From Parnassius smintheus behrii (taxonomy: Eukaryota > Arthropoda > Insecta > Lepidoptera > Papilionidae), in contig JAUPFT010000006.1 in NCBI GenBank assembly GCA_036936625.1, positions 13,064,501 through 13,128,500 of the forward strand: 64,000 bases of DNA, written 5' to 3'. Position numbers and translations under genes: made by a program. Under the pieces are notes generated by a model. That model was not told where the DNA came from, did not search any database, and saw only the letters and a program-made list of their open reading frames with translations. Shown here one piece after another: positions 9,386 to 18,716 of the stretch (its first letter is position 1; the number at the start of each line of letters is the position of its first letter).

Positions 9386-10864
9386 ATGGCTCTCCAGCAC
9401 CTTAAAAACGGCAGGGCCCCAGGCGAGGATGGAATTACAGCGGAGCTTCTGAAAGCGGGTGGAACACCGGTACTTGTAGTCCTTCAGAAGCTCTTCAATT
9501 CCGTCCTCCATGGTGGCACTACTCCAGAGGCGTGGAGCAGAAGTGCGGTGGTCTTGTTCTTTAAGAAAGGCGACAACGCTCTCTTAAAGAACTACAGACC
9601 GATTTCCCTTCTGAGCCGCGTCTACGTGCTGTTTTCGAGAGTCATTACGAATCGTCTCGCACGCAGACTTGACGACTTCCAGCCTCCCGAACAAGCCGGT
9701 TTCCGAAAAGGCTTCAGTACCATAGACCACATACATACCCTGCGGCAGATTGTACAGAAGACTGAAGAGTACAATCTGCCACTTTGCCTGGCGTATGTGG
9801 ACTATGAGAAAGCCTTTGATTCCGTCGAAATTTGGGCGGTGCTACAGTCCCTTCAGCGGTGCCAAGTTGACTATCGGTATATCGAAGTGCAGAAGTGTTT
9901 GTACAGTAGGGCTACGATGGCTATCCGAGTACAGAACCAGAGCTCGAAACCTATCCAACTGCAGAGAGGTGTAAGACAGGGTGACGTTATATCCCCGAAA
10001 CTCTTCACCGCTGCATTGGAAGACGTTTTCAAGCTACTGGACTGGAAAGGATACGGTATTGACATCAATGGCGAGTACATCACTCACCTTCGATTTGCCG
10101 ACGATATAGTCCTTATGGCAGAATCGCTGGAGGACTTAAGCACTATGCTCAATGACCTCAATAGTGCCTCCCAACGGATAGGTCTTAAGATGAACATGGA
10201 CAAAACAAAGATCATGTTCAATGTCCATGTCACACCTATGCCGGTAGTTGTTGGGAGCACTATGCTCGAAGTTATTGACGAGTACGTTTACCTGGGACAA
10301 ATAGTCCGACTAGGTAAGTCCAACTTCGACCGAGAGGTCAATCGACGGATTCAACTCGGCTGGGCAGCGTTCGGGAAATTACGACATATCTTTTCGTCAG
10401 GTATACCTCAATCTCTAAAAACTAGATTGTACAACCAGTGCGTGTTGCCAGTGATGACTTATGGATCTGAGACGTGGTCCTTCACTGCTGGCCGTATGAG
10501 GACGCTTAAGGTCGCTCAGCGAGCTATGGAGAGGGCTATGCTCGGAGTTTCTCTGCGTGATAGACTCAGAAATGAGGATATCCGCAGTAAAACCAGAGTG
10601 ACCGACATAGCCCAACGGATTAGTAAGCTGAAGTGGCAATGGGCCGGCCATATAGCTCGAAGAACCGATAACCGATGGGGAAGAAAGGTTCTCGAGTGGC
10701 AGCCTCGTACCGGTAGGCGTAGTGTAGGGCGACCCCCCACTAGATGGAGTGACGACCTGGTAAGACATGCAGGAAGTCGATGGATGCAGGTGGCTCAGGA
10801 CCGTGCTTTGTGGCATTACTTGGGGGAGGCCTATGTTCAGCAGTGGACTTGTGAAAGGCTGTAA
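9386..10864 (+). CDS. RTE-clade non-LTR retrotransposon reverse transcriptase (partial ORF2, 492 aa)
   Basis: This is the reverse transcriptase and C-terminal part of an RTE-type LINE, which copies element RNA onto nicked chromosomal DNA. Visible blocks in order: LKNGRAPGEDGITAELLKAG at residues 5-25; NYRPISLLS at about 70; motif A YVDYEKAFDSV with Asp139; RGVRQGDVISPKLF at 194-207; motif C FADD at 237-240; KMNMDKTKIM; then the long RTE tail with KVAQRAMERAMLGVSLRDR, ISKLKWQWAGHIARR, VGRPPTRW and GSRWMQVAQD. The real homologous frame starts about 12 codons earlier (DIPDVSLSEIR, from about 9,350), where it meets a stop, so the ATG is not a true start. A full RTE protein also has an N-terminal endonuclease, absent here. 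The 1.5-kb frame is unbroken with all RT catalytic Asp residues, suggesting a fairly young but 5'-defective copy. A (TGA)n tail follows the stop directly. Confidence 0.88.
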   Translation: MALQHLKNGRAPGEDGITAELLKAGGTPVLVVLQKLFNSVLHGGTTPEAWSRSAVVLFFKKGDNALLKNYRPISLLSRVYVLFSRVITNRLARRLDDFQPPEQAGFRKGFSTIDHIHTLRQIVQKTEEYNLPLCLAYVDYEKAFDSVEIWAVLQSLQRCQVDYRYIEVQKCLYSRATMAIRVQNQSSKPIQLQRGVRQGDVISPKLFTAALEDVFKLLDWKGYGIDINGEYITHLRFADDIVLMAESLEDLSTMLNDLNSASQRIGLKMNMDKTKIMFNVHVTPMPVVVGSTMLEVIDEYVYLGQIVRLGKSNFDREVNRRIQLGWAAFGKLRHIFSSGIPQSLKTRLYNQCVLPVMTYGSETWSFTAGRMRTLKVAQRAMERAMLGVSLRDRLRNEDIRSKTRVTDIAQRISKLKWQWAGHIARRTDNRWGRKVLEWQPRTGRRSVGRPPTRWSDDLVRHAGSRWMQVAQDRALWHYLGEAYVQQWTCERL

Positions 10865-10883
10865 TGATGATGATGATGATGAC
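10862..10883 (+). repeat. (TGA)n tail of the RTE element
   Basis: TAATGATGATGATGATGATG follows the stop almost at once. Very short 3' UTRs ending in a trinucleotide repeat are typical of RTE elements. The run ends where the 3' terminus of the minus-strand LINE begins. Confidence 0.8.
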
Positions 10884-11178
10884 TTGAATGAATGAATATA
10901 CTTTATTGCACACCACAAACAAATTTACAAAGAACATAACAGAGAGCAGATTACATGTACAATTTGGTGGCCTTATCGCTACATAGCGATCTCTTCCAGG
11001 CAACCAAAGGTGTAACGGAATAAAACAGTGAGTACTAGGTAGGTGGTGCAATATAAATACACCTAATATAATATCAATACATCCAATAAAATAACATATA
11101 AATAAGTAATACATTAAAAAAATATGATACACATATACATACGTATATACATAAACGTACACACACACATATATACAT

Positions 11179-11231
<53 letters not shown>

Positions 11232-11334
11232 CACACATACATATATATACACATATATACATACATATATCCTCAAATATATACCACTAACAATAACGTA
11301 AACAAATAAATACAAAACTACATAATCACATAAT
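10884..11334 (-). mobile_element. 3' UTR of the minus-strand CR1/Jockey-group LINE
   Basis: On the minus strand this follows the RT stop at 11,335 and ends with GCAATAAAGTATATTCATTC, which holds an AATAAA polyadenylation signal close to a short ATTC-type terminal repeat. An AT microsatellite occupies 11,181-11,225 and CA/TA-rich DNA surrounds it. The element's 3' end abuts the RTE tail at about 10,884. Confidence 0.65.
11181..11225. repeat. (AT)n microsatellite
   Basis: A pure AT dinucleotide run flanked by ACACATA-rich sequence. It creates a long Tyr/Ile/Val-repeat open frame on both strands that is not a gene. Confidence 0.95.
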
Positions 11335-12846
11335 TTATCCTAATGATTTTCGAACGATTGAGACAAGTAATGCTCTAAGAAGTCGCTTAAAGACTACAAT
11401 AGTCTGAGCTTCGCGTATATACAAAGGTAGGGCATTCCAGAGCTTAATAGACTGTACAGTAAAAGATTTATTAAAGAAAGATGTATTGTGAGATGGTACC
11501 CTTAAAATGAGTTTTCTTGAAGAGCGTAAAGGTTCCCCTGGAAGCCCAACAAAACTGAATTTCTCCATAAGATAAGGAGGAGTAGAAGGGTGAAATAAGA
11601 CACAGTACAAAATAGAAAGAATATGCATGTTCCGGCGAAATTGGATAGGTAACCACTTGAGACGTGAGCGAAATTGGGAAATGTGGTCAAATTTGCGCAA
11701 TCCAAATATAAACCGAATACTAGTATTTTGAAGTCTCTCAAGCTTAGTTAGCTGGTCTTTAGTTATGTCTAAATAGCTTGCGTCAGCATAGTCAAGAATC
11801 GGAAGGAGAAGAGACTGTGCGAGTATAATTTTTGTAGGAATGGGAAGAAATGATCGAAGGCGACGTAGTGAACTAAGAGCGACAAAGGTTTTCTTACTTA
11901 CCTCATTCAGTTGGCGTTTCCAATTTAAGGAACTATCAAGGTAAACACCAAGATTTTTGAAATTGTCAAAGTAAGGGATCACAACCCCATCGAATACAAC
12001 AGGTGGTATGGAGAACCGGTCAATTCTTGAGATAAAGCTCTGACTACCAAAAATCACTCCTGTGACTTTTTAGGATTGACATTTAGGGAATATGATTGAC
12101 TCCACTCATGAATCATATTTAAGTCATTGTTTAATGTAGCGATTGCATTCAGCAAATTCTCAAGAGTTGACTGGGTGTAAATCTGGACATCATCCGCATA
12201 CATGTGGTAGAGAGAAGAAATTTTATGAGTAATTGAATTAATGAAAATGGAAAAGAGTAAAGGTGACAACACGCCACCCTGCGGCACGCCTGCAGTAATA
12301 TCACACCGAGATGAGTGAGTTTCATCAACATGAATACACTGCCGACGGCCACAGAGATAACTTTGAAACCAGTGAATTACTGATGGAGATATGTTAAGGG
12401 AATACAACTGACTCAACAGTATATCGAAATCAACAGTATTGAACGCATTACTGAAATCTAGCAAAGTCATGACTGTGAGTTGTTTATTATCCATACCCCA
12501 CCGTATGTCATCAGTAACTTTAATTAAGGCAGTAGCCGTACTGTGACCGGAACGGAAACCGGATTGTAAAGAATTCAACAAATTGTGCTTATTAAGGAAA
12601 AGTGTCAGCTGTTGGCAAATAAGTTTTTCAAGGACTTTAGAAAGGAAAGGTAAAATCGAAATGGGACGGAAATCAGTGAGGTTGACGGGATTAGATTTCT
12701 TCGGAAGAGGTATAACATAAGCACTCTTCCAGGCTTGAGGGAATTTAGAGGAAGATGCACATGCGTTAAGCAAATGAGTGATAATGGGAGTGATAACATC
12801 AAGGAGAGGAACGATCATATTACGGCTAACGCTGTCGCTACCGAAT
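11335..12846 (-). pseudogene. CR1/Jockey-group LINE reverse transcriptase, 5'-truncated and frameshifted
   Basis: Right to left, the recognisable protein begins with GSDSVSRN (12,842-12,819), the conserved start of the RT domain. It continues with IPLPKKSNPVNLTDFRPIS, SGFRSGHSTATALIKV, motif A TLLDFSNAFNTVD, AGVPQGGVLSPLLFSIFIN, motif C YADDVQIY and NVNPKKSQ. At about 12,057 the frame shifts (stop just after KSQ), and the homologous frame resumes with IFGSQSF, then NLGVYLDSSLNWKRQL, RLQNTSIRFIFGL and the tail SFTVQSIKLWNALPLYIREA ending at 11,335. The two open segments (254 and 240 codons) were therefore one ORF. The endonuclease and ORF1 are missing because the copy stops at about 12,846, a normal 5' truncation. 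Catalytic Asp residues remain but the frameshift inactivates it. CR1 versus Jockey is not resolved by eye. Confidence 0.85.
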
Positions 12847-12856
12847 AAATTATTAT

Positions 12857-12945
12857 ATATTATTACTTCCTCTATTTACACGAACACTGCAGATTAAATT
12901 AAGCTAATTTTTAAAGGGATTTTATCGCGTTTAATTAAACTAAAC
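12857..12945. repeat. dispersed repeat also found at 22,178-22,240
   Basis: TTTACACGAACACTGCAGAT, then ACTTAA-like sequence and TTTTATCGCGTTTAATTAAA, correspond to TTTACGCGAACACTACACAT ... TTTTTTCGCGTTTAATTAA at 22,178-22,240, where the sequence forms the outer arm of an inverted repeat. This suggests a common, unidentified repeat family. Confidence 0.5.
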
Positions 12946-13210
12946 AAAAATTTAAGTACCGGAAACTTACCTCAACCTTCATTATCCCTTTATTTCCTTT
13001 GTTTTACAACTTATTTACGATACGCCTTTTCTTTCTCAATCGATTATATCGATATATTTTATCGACTACGATCAAGCACTAGAAATAAACTTCTACGAAT
13101 TTCGTATCTGTGTACATTAACGTAATAAGATCTCCGTGCGCGTTATTCTCCGCTTGGTTGAACGAGTTCTCATACATTTGTGTTTTATGTTAATTCCAGT
13201 GGTTAATTCG

Positions 13211-13213
<3 letters not shown>
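12946..13213. other. spacer, nothing recognised
   Basis: Mixed-composition sequence without an open frame or repeat that I can support. ATCGATTATATCGATATAT at about 13,039 is a short palindrome-like stretch. Confidence 0.45.

Positions 13214-13288
<75 letters not shown>
13214..13288. repeat. (TA)n microsatellite
   Basis: About 37 uninterrupted TA units. Confidence 0.95.
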
Positions 13289-14460
13289 CAAGAATTTACA
13301 GTCGAGTAGATAACCTGCTTTTCCTTAGTTGGCTAATAAGTCAATAAATAAGTTTGTAGAATAAAGATAAAAAAGTAGCTTCTTAAATTTCTGTTTAAAT
13401 TAATTTCTGCTGTAATAAACGAGGTTCACATTGGTTTTTTTTTTCAATTTTGTACCAACTCATGAAAATTAATGAACTTTCGTGTAGTTTTCAAAATAAG
13501 TACAAATCTTATCGTGGAACGTTTTTAGGCAAACAGTTTATAACAGTAATTAACTTAAGTGAATACCCATTTCAATTTGATAAAAACATTGAAAAAGAAA
13601 AGAAACATATGAAACGTTTTTAGACTGAAGTATATCTGATATTTCTGTTAAAAAAACTGCTCTTTGGCTAAAATATTGATAAATTGGACCGGGAAAAATT
13701 TTATTTAAATTTCCTTACATAGCCACTAATATAAAGTAAATAAAATATAGGATCCAAATGCGATTTTCAAAAATAGGTTTTCCTTTTAACAGGCCGTTAA
13801 TTATTTTTAAAACCGTTTTGCGAAAAACAATTGTTTTCTGCTTTCTATCCTTTATGATAAATGTCGATAGATTTAGAAAGTAACCACCACATAGTGCCTA
13901 ATAGTGCTTTACTCTCACACGTCACGTCAAGTTCGAGCAATTTTTTGTTTTTAAAATGCTTCTATGATAATATCAGTAGCCGTATATCAAGAAACCACCC
14001 TAATAAATCCATTTTATATTTTCTAAAGAATCATTTTATATTGCTACTTAAAAAAACGGTTTGCAATAAATTTACGTGAGCTTCTGGATGTTGATTTTAT
14101 ATGTGGTCACGATAACTATCGTAAATATTAACGTATCGGGACTGGTTTTTTTTAGTAGGTTCAGAATAACAACAACTGGTTATTTCATATCTATAGCCTA
14201 GTACGCAAAGATAGCTAATAAAATGATTTACAACTTTATAAGTTTTATTTCTATTAATTATTTAAAGGCGCTTTCATTTTTATAGCCCTTGAGAGACAAA
14301 GACAAATTTTTATAAATTTTATACTATTTTATACACTACAATTTTATACTTTGTGTAATCGATTTATTTTGGTAAACATTATTAACTTTTCCGTCTAGGT
14401 AATACTACCTGATAAAATAACAATGTATGTTTTAAAAGTCCGGAATACAATTTATTTTTT
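13289..14460. other. AT-rich spacer, nothing recognised
   Basis: No homologous open frame. A 72-codon frame at 13,861-14,079 has low-complexity Asn/Ser/Phe composition and no family resemblance. Poly-T tracts are frequent. Confidence 0.5.
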
Positions 14461-14700
14461 CAACTAAATCAAATGCCGTGTAGTGGTGGTGTAAAAATTT
14501 CCACTACCTAAGTGCTAAGACTAAGCGGTCAGCCGCCGTAGAGTCTACATCTCCTGAGCATGCCTCGTGTAGAGGCGAAACGCGTGTCGTATTATCGTCG
14601 ATGGTGTGTCTTTCCTGGACTAGTGGTGACGGGATTAGTGCACGCAATTGAGGGAGGGCGGGTGGTGCTCTTCAATCCAGGTGAGACACATCATTGTCAA
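14461..14700 (+). repeat. GC-richer dispersed repeat, class unknown
   Basis: This stretch is clearly less AT-rich than its surroundings and carries CTCCTGAGCATGCCTCGTGT, then AGAGGCGAAACGCGTGTCG and TCTTTCCTGGACTAGTG. The CTCCTGA..ATGCC..GAGGCGAAACGCGTG string is familiar from lepidopteran interspersed repeats. The start TAGTGGTGGTGTAA also resembles TAGTGGCGGTGTAA at about 20,153. No coding content seen. Confidence 0.4.
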
Positions 14701-15230
14701 TTAAGCGAATGGTTGCGAATTAAATTTTAATATCTCTATTATAATGAATTTCCGCAAAGTAACGCCTGATCCTATCAATTATCCTAAAGAAAAGGGAGAC
14801 GCGCACTGGCAGTATGTATATTTACACGAACCATTGCGTAATGTTACACGAAACATTCAAACATTTCTAAACTGAAACACTATTAGACTACAGATTTATA
14901 AATTCGACAACCTATTAAAGATCACATATGTACCAAGAATCATAAATTACGTTAATAAGCTTATTACAGTTGTAGAGTTATTAAGGTCTTAATAGTGACA
15001 TTTTTATCATTTACTGACTCACTCGTCGAAAATCTAGGCCACTTATAGGTTACTTATAAACTTAAAATTTGGCATTACGATAGATTATTTAGCATATACA
15101 ACGGAAAAATCTGAACTGAAAACTACGGATTATTGATATTAGTATTAACAGGTGTTGACAAAGTTATTGGCACGGTTAAACTCATTTGCGTTACCTATAA
15201 CAGACTACACTAATATTTTAGTATGATGTT
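14701..15230. other. AT-rich spacer, nothing recognised
   Basis: No open frame, tandem repeat or RNA-like element that I can support. Confidence 0.45.
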
Positions 15231-15620
15231 TTTTTGGTATATTACTTGCATTTGTGGCGGCGCTGCCGATGCACCAAAAGCAAAACAAATCGAAGCCTAA
15301 ATCAAAGCCTTCTGCAAACTTCAGATCCTGCAAGCTTTCTAGCTTTACAAGGTCCATCGCAACACTGGAATAATGCTTCCTTTTCCTTCAAGCTACTATC
15401 TGCGCTCAAGTGTTTGATAGGGCTTTGAATCTTACTACTCGCCTCTGCTTCACAGAACTCTCGTAGATTACTTGCATTCTTTTCGACTCACCGCAGATTA
15501 CATGCCAATCTATGGCACTTCACATTCGTCGACATCTAGACTGCAATATCCACCTCCAGTCTGAGCAAGGGGGTGATGTTTGGCCTGATATTCACCAGGA
15601 TTGTGAATGAAATTAGGAAG
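15231..15620 (+). pseudogene. possible decayed mobile-element coding DNA
   Basis: Base composition here is closer to coding than the flanks, and a frame from 15,234 to 15,428 reads SLLQTSDPASFLALQGPSQH before a stop, with further coding-like stretches in other frames (ALNLTTRLCFTEL; WPDIHQDCE). The layout loosely recalls the C-terminal domain of some lepidopteran LINE polyproteins. I cannot confirm this by motif, so it is unidentified, interrupted and probably not host-coding. Confidence 0.25.
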
Positions 15621-15888
15621 CGCATGTTTCGGATAGGATAGGATGGGGCATGCTGTCGTCGCGCTACAAGCAGACATCTGTCACTCTTGCTACCTGCGTA
15701 GAATAATTACCTACAATCGCGAGGCACACCGGGGCTTCATACACAGTCAGGGCTAGCATGTTTTAGGCAATTTAATGTTAAAGTTTTTTAACGCTGTTTA
15801 CGTAAATAGTTTTTTTTTAAATACTTGTTGAAATAAATAGTAGGTTTAAAATACTTGTAAGAAAAAAGAGTTGAAAAAGTTTTGATAT

Positions 15889-16274
15889 TGTCACGCGCTC
15901 CAGTCGACGACACAACTAGCGCCATCTAGTGTCAGGAACGAGAGCGAGGGGAGCGTTGCAGTTTATGACATCACAAATCTTTCGACCAACAGCGCCACCC
16001 GAAGAACTAAGTTTCTAGAAAATCTATACTCGAACTCTCGGTACCTTGCGCGTGTTTACTTGAACATTCCGGATATTTTGCTAATTTAAATAAATAGGTG
16101 GCGCAAGATGCGATCAGACAGAGTTGAACTCGTTGAAGCTGCGGAGCGAAATTAAGTGAATTAGTGTGTTTAATTATTAGTGTTTTAACTTTAATTTGTG
16201 TAAAGTAAATTAAAGTGTTAATTTAGGTAATTTTATCGGCAATTTTTATTGACACGAACCTCAAGCTCGTAACA
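15889..16274 (+). repeat. 5' LTR of the gypsy element
   Basis: It starts TGTCACGCGCTCCAGTCGAC and ends CTCGTAACA, giving the usual TG...CA boundary. Its first 146 bp recur at 18,571-18,716. The end is set by the primer-binding site that follows. Confidence 0.75.
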
Positions 16275-16294
16275 ATTGGTGTCAGAAGTGGGAT
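16275..16294 (+). promoter_or_regulatory. tRNA primer-binding site of the gypsy element
   Basis: TTGGTGTCAGAAGTGGGA directly follows the LTR end AACA. The TGGTGTCAGAAGTGGGAT type is the usual primer-binding context of many insect gypsy elements. I have not assigned the priming tRNA. Confidence 0.6.
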
Positions 16295-16300
16295 AAAATA

Positions 16301-18601
16301 ATGCCGATTTTACCTAAGGAGGAAACGGAGGGTGTCCGTACCCGAAGTCAACGCCAGCAGGAGACGGACCAACGAAGATTTGGTGGTGCAACGCCGCAGA
16401 CGTCGGAGGGCCAGCCACCGGCTGCAGGCCCGTCGGTAGCTCCTACATCTGCCGCACCTGACTTAGGTGCTCTGATGGTGATGCTGCAGGAGCAGGCTCG
16501 CCGACAGGAGGAACAGGTCCGCCGATTGGAAGAGCAGCTGCGGGGCGGACAGGAGGAACAGGCCCGTTGGTTGAAAGACCGACAGGAGGAACAGGCTCGC
16601 CAGCAGGCGGAACAGGCACGCCGATTGGAAGAGCAGCTGCGGGGCGGACAGGAGGAACAGGCCCGTCGGTTGGAAGAGCAGATGCTCCTCATGAAGGACC
16701 TTCACGCTACCTTCGGGAAGGAGATAAAGGAGGTGAAAGATAGGGTTGCTCAGTATGACAACCGCCTGTCGGAAGCTGAAACCCAAATAGCGAAAGCTGA
16801 AAACCGAATCGAGAAAGCTGAAACCCGAATCGACCAACTAAACAATCGGGTTGACAACGTAATGGCTGACATGAAGAAATCACTGGACGAACTCAAACTT
16901 GGGGATGGAACTACAGCTCCCGTAGTAGCTGCAGCACCTTCGCTACGTGGATTCAAAGTGCCGCCGTTCGACGGGACCTCTTCCTGGTCGGCCTACAAAA
17001 TCCAGTTCGAGGCCGTCATAGAGGCGAACGGCTGGAATAAAAGCCAAGCCATGACTGCAATCACCCTAGGCCTGCGCGACCAAGCTTTAACTGTGTTGGA
17101 AGCTCTCGGTAAGAAAGTGACCTACGAGCAGCTCCTTGAGGCATTGGAGGCGAGATATGGTGACGCTCACCTGGAACACGTCTTTCGCGCGCAGCTTAAA
17201 GATCGCGTGCAACGCAGCAATGAAAACCTGCAGCAGTGGGCCCTTGAGGTGGAGAAGATGGTTCGAAAAGCATACCGGTCTGTACCTGCGCTCATTGAAG
17301 GGAACCTGGCGCAGACATTCATCGACGGCATCCGCGACCTGGAAGTCAGAGCTGCTGTGAGGCTCGGGCACCACGAGACGCTTAAGGACGCCTTGGCCCA
17401 TGCATTGGAGGTAGAAGCCGTGCGGCAGGATCATCGTTCCCATCGCGTCAGGGAGGTTGCAGCAGCTACAGTCCGCGACCGCAACAGAGGATACAGCCCT
17501 AGGTGCTATGGCTGTGGGGAAAAGGGCCACCTTCGATCCAGCTGCCCTAAGCGAACCGTGGAAAGGAGAGTTGATCGATCTCGAGAGGGTAGTGCAGCTA
17601 ACGGCACTGCCTGGCGGCGACAGGATCATCGTTCACCTAACGCTAGGGAGGTTACAGCAGTTACGGTTCGCGACCACAATAAAAGATACAGCCCTAGGTG
17701 CTATGGCTGTGGGGAAAGGGGCCACCTTCGGTCCAGCTGCCCTAAACACACCCTAGGAAGGGAAGGTGAACGGTCTCAGAAAGGAAGTGCGGCTAACAGC
17801 ACCGCCCAGCAGCAGCAGGAATACGACTTTACTATCAGACACTGCAGCGGAAAATCTCACGGCAACGCAGATGCATTGTCAAGAAGACCTTGTCCTGAAG
17901 ATTGCAACCATTGTAGTAGGCAAGGTAAGGAAGTGGTATCCATGAGGATGCTCAGGACAGACCACCTCAGCAACGGGTGGAAGGACAGCCTACGACATGC
18001 ACAGCAGGAGGATCCGGACATCAAGCCGATCCTGGAATGGATGAAGGCCAGTGCTCCCAAGCCCAAGTGGAGCGACGTCTCAGCGATGAGTTCGACCACT
18101 AAAAGCTATTGGGCCCAGTGGGATAGCTTGCTGCTTCAGGATGGAGTTCTGTGCCGTAAATGGGAAAATGTTCGGGGAGACAGCTGTCATTTACAAATGG
18201 TTGTCCCTAAAGCTAAAGTGCCGAATGTTTTACAGCTGTGCCATAATGGTCGTTCAAGAGTCCATCTGGGAGTTAAACGAACTCTACTGAAGGTCCGAGA
18301 ACAGTTTTACTGGGTCCATTATCGTGACGATGTGGAGGATTGGTTTCGTACATGTACAAGTTGTGCGGCTGTGAGGGGACCTCAGACACGGAGTAGAGGA
18401 GCATCGAAATTGTACAATGTTGGTGCACCACGGGATAGGACATCCCTTGACTTTGCGGAGCCGTTACAGAAAGGCGCAAGAGGGACTCCGAAGATCGTCC
18501 ATGTGGATCGCTTGGCGCGTTATTATGGGACCGATAATGCTCGGGACGAGCATGTCTTAGGAGGGGGCAGTATCACGCGCTCCAGTCGACGACACAACTA
18601 G
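16301..18601 (+). CDS. Gag joined in frame to remnants of RNase H and integrase (766 aa)
   Basis: Residues 1-60 are a basic, Pro/Ala-rich head. Residues 62-200 form a long Glu/Arg/Gln coiled coil with a 33-residue tandem duplication (DNA units of 99 bp at 16,522 and 16,621). Residues 215-375 are the gypsy Gag capsid domain (FKVPPFDGTSSWSAYKIQFE onward). Two CCHC zinc knuckles, CYGCGEKGHLRSSC (about 402) and CYGCGERGHLRSSC (about 466), lie in a tandem duplication of about 195 bp. At about residue 505 the frame jumps to the end of RNase H (HCSGKSHGNADALSRR), then an integrase zinc-binding HHCC domain (CHNGRSRVHLG ... CTSC, about 646-690). At YNVGAP...SLDF a second deletion removes the integrase core and leaves the tail KIVHVDRLARYYG. 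The frame runs into the 3' LTR before stopping. Gag parts look intact and could in principle form capsids; enzymatic parts are lost. ATG 16,301 follows the primer site closely, as expected. Confidence 0.85.
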   Translation: MPILPKEETEGVRTRSQRQQETDQRRFGGATPQTSEGQPPAAGPSVAPTSAAPDLGALMVMLQEQARRQEEQVRRLEEQLRGGQEEQARWLKDRQEEQARQQAEQARRLEEQLRGGQEEQARRLEEQMLLMKDLHATFGKEIKEVKDRVAQYDNRLSEAETQIAKAENRIEKAETRIDQLNNRVDNVMADMKKSLDELKLGDGTTAPVVAAAPSLRGFKVPPFDGTSSWSAYKIQFEAVIEANGWNKSQAMTAITLGLRDQALTVLEALGKKVTYEQLLEALEARYGDAHLEHVFRAQLKDRVQRSNENLQQWALEVEKMVRKAYRSVPALIEGNLAQTFIDGIRDLEVRAAVRLGHHETLKDALAHALEVEAVRQDHRSHRVREVAAATVRDRNRGYSPRCYGCGEKGHLRSSCPKRTVERRVDRSREGSAANGTAWRRQDHRSPNAREVTAVTVRDHNKRYSPRCYGCGERGHLRSSCPKHTLGREGERSQKGSAANSTAQQQQEYDFTIRHCSGKSHGNADALSRRPCPEDCNHCSRQGKEVVSMRMLRTDHLSNGWKDSLRHAQQEDPDIKPILEWMKASAPKPKWSDVSAMSSTTKSYWAQWDSLLLQDGVLCRKWENVRGDSCHLQMVVPKAKVPNVLQLCHNGRSRVHLGVKRTLLKVREQFYWVHYRDDVEDWFRTCTSCAAVRGPQTRSRGASKLYNVGAPRDRTSLDFAEPLQKGARGTPKIVHVDRLARYYGTDNARDEHVLGGGSITRSSRRHN
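18559..18570 (+). promoter_or_regulatory. polypurine tract of the gypsy element
   Basis: AGGAGGGGGCAG lies immediately before the 3' LTR start, the position used to prime plus-strand synthesis in LTR elements. Confidence 0.65.
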
Positions 18602-18716
18602 CGCCATCTAGTGTCAGGAACGAGAGCGAGGGGAGCGTTGCAGTTTATGACATCACAAATATTTCGACCAACAGCGCCACCCGAAGAACTAAGTTTCTAG
18701 AAAATCTATACTCGAA
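18571..18716 (+). repeat. truncated 3' LTR
   Basis: It matches 15,889-16,034 without gaps. Mismatches seen are the second base (TA instead of TG) and one base near 18,661. Homology stops abruptly after CTATACTCGAA, so the remaining 240 bp of the LTR and any target duplication are absent. Confidence 0.85.

Larger units (their letters stand above)
15889..18716 (+). mobile_element. internally deleted Ty3/gypsy LTR retrotransposon
   Basis: The element has, in order, a 5' LTR (15,889-16,274), a primer-binding region, one long frame (16,301-18,601), a polypurine tract and a truncated 3' LTR (18,571-18,716). The two LTR segments align over 146 bp with no gaps and about two mismatches, so the insertion is fairly recent even though the 3' LTR has lost its last 240 bp. 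Protease, reverse transcriptase, most of RNase H and the integrase core are missing. It would therefore depend on proteins from a complete relative to move. No envelope-like gene is present. Confidence 0.85.

Noticed and set aside
10415..10918. 167-codon minus-strand open frame
   Set aside because: It is antisense of the well-supported RTE reverse transcriptase and has no family motifs.
10740..11315. 191-codon minus-strand open frame rich in Tyr, Val and Ile
   Set aside because: It is produced by the AT/CA microsatellite in a LINE 3' UTR and by antisense of the RTE ORF.
16012..16023. Heat-shock-element-like TTTCTAGAAAAT in the LTR
   Set aside because: Only one inverted pair of half sites; too short to claim regulation.
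16348..16837. Minus-strand frames rich in Cys/Ser and Leu/Phe
   Set aside because: They are antisense to the repetitive Glu/Arg/Gln coiled coil of Gag; the Cys-rich look comes from the reversed codons.
17087..17629. 180-codon minus-strand frame
   Set aside because: It is antisense of Gag, with no recognisable domain.
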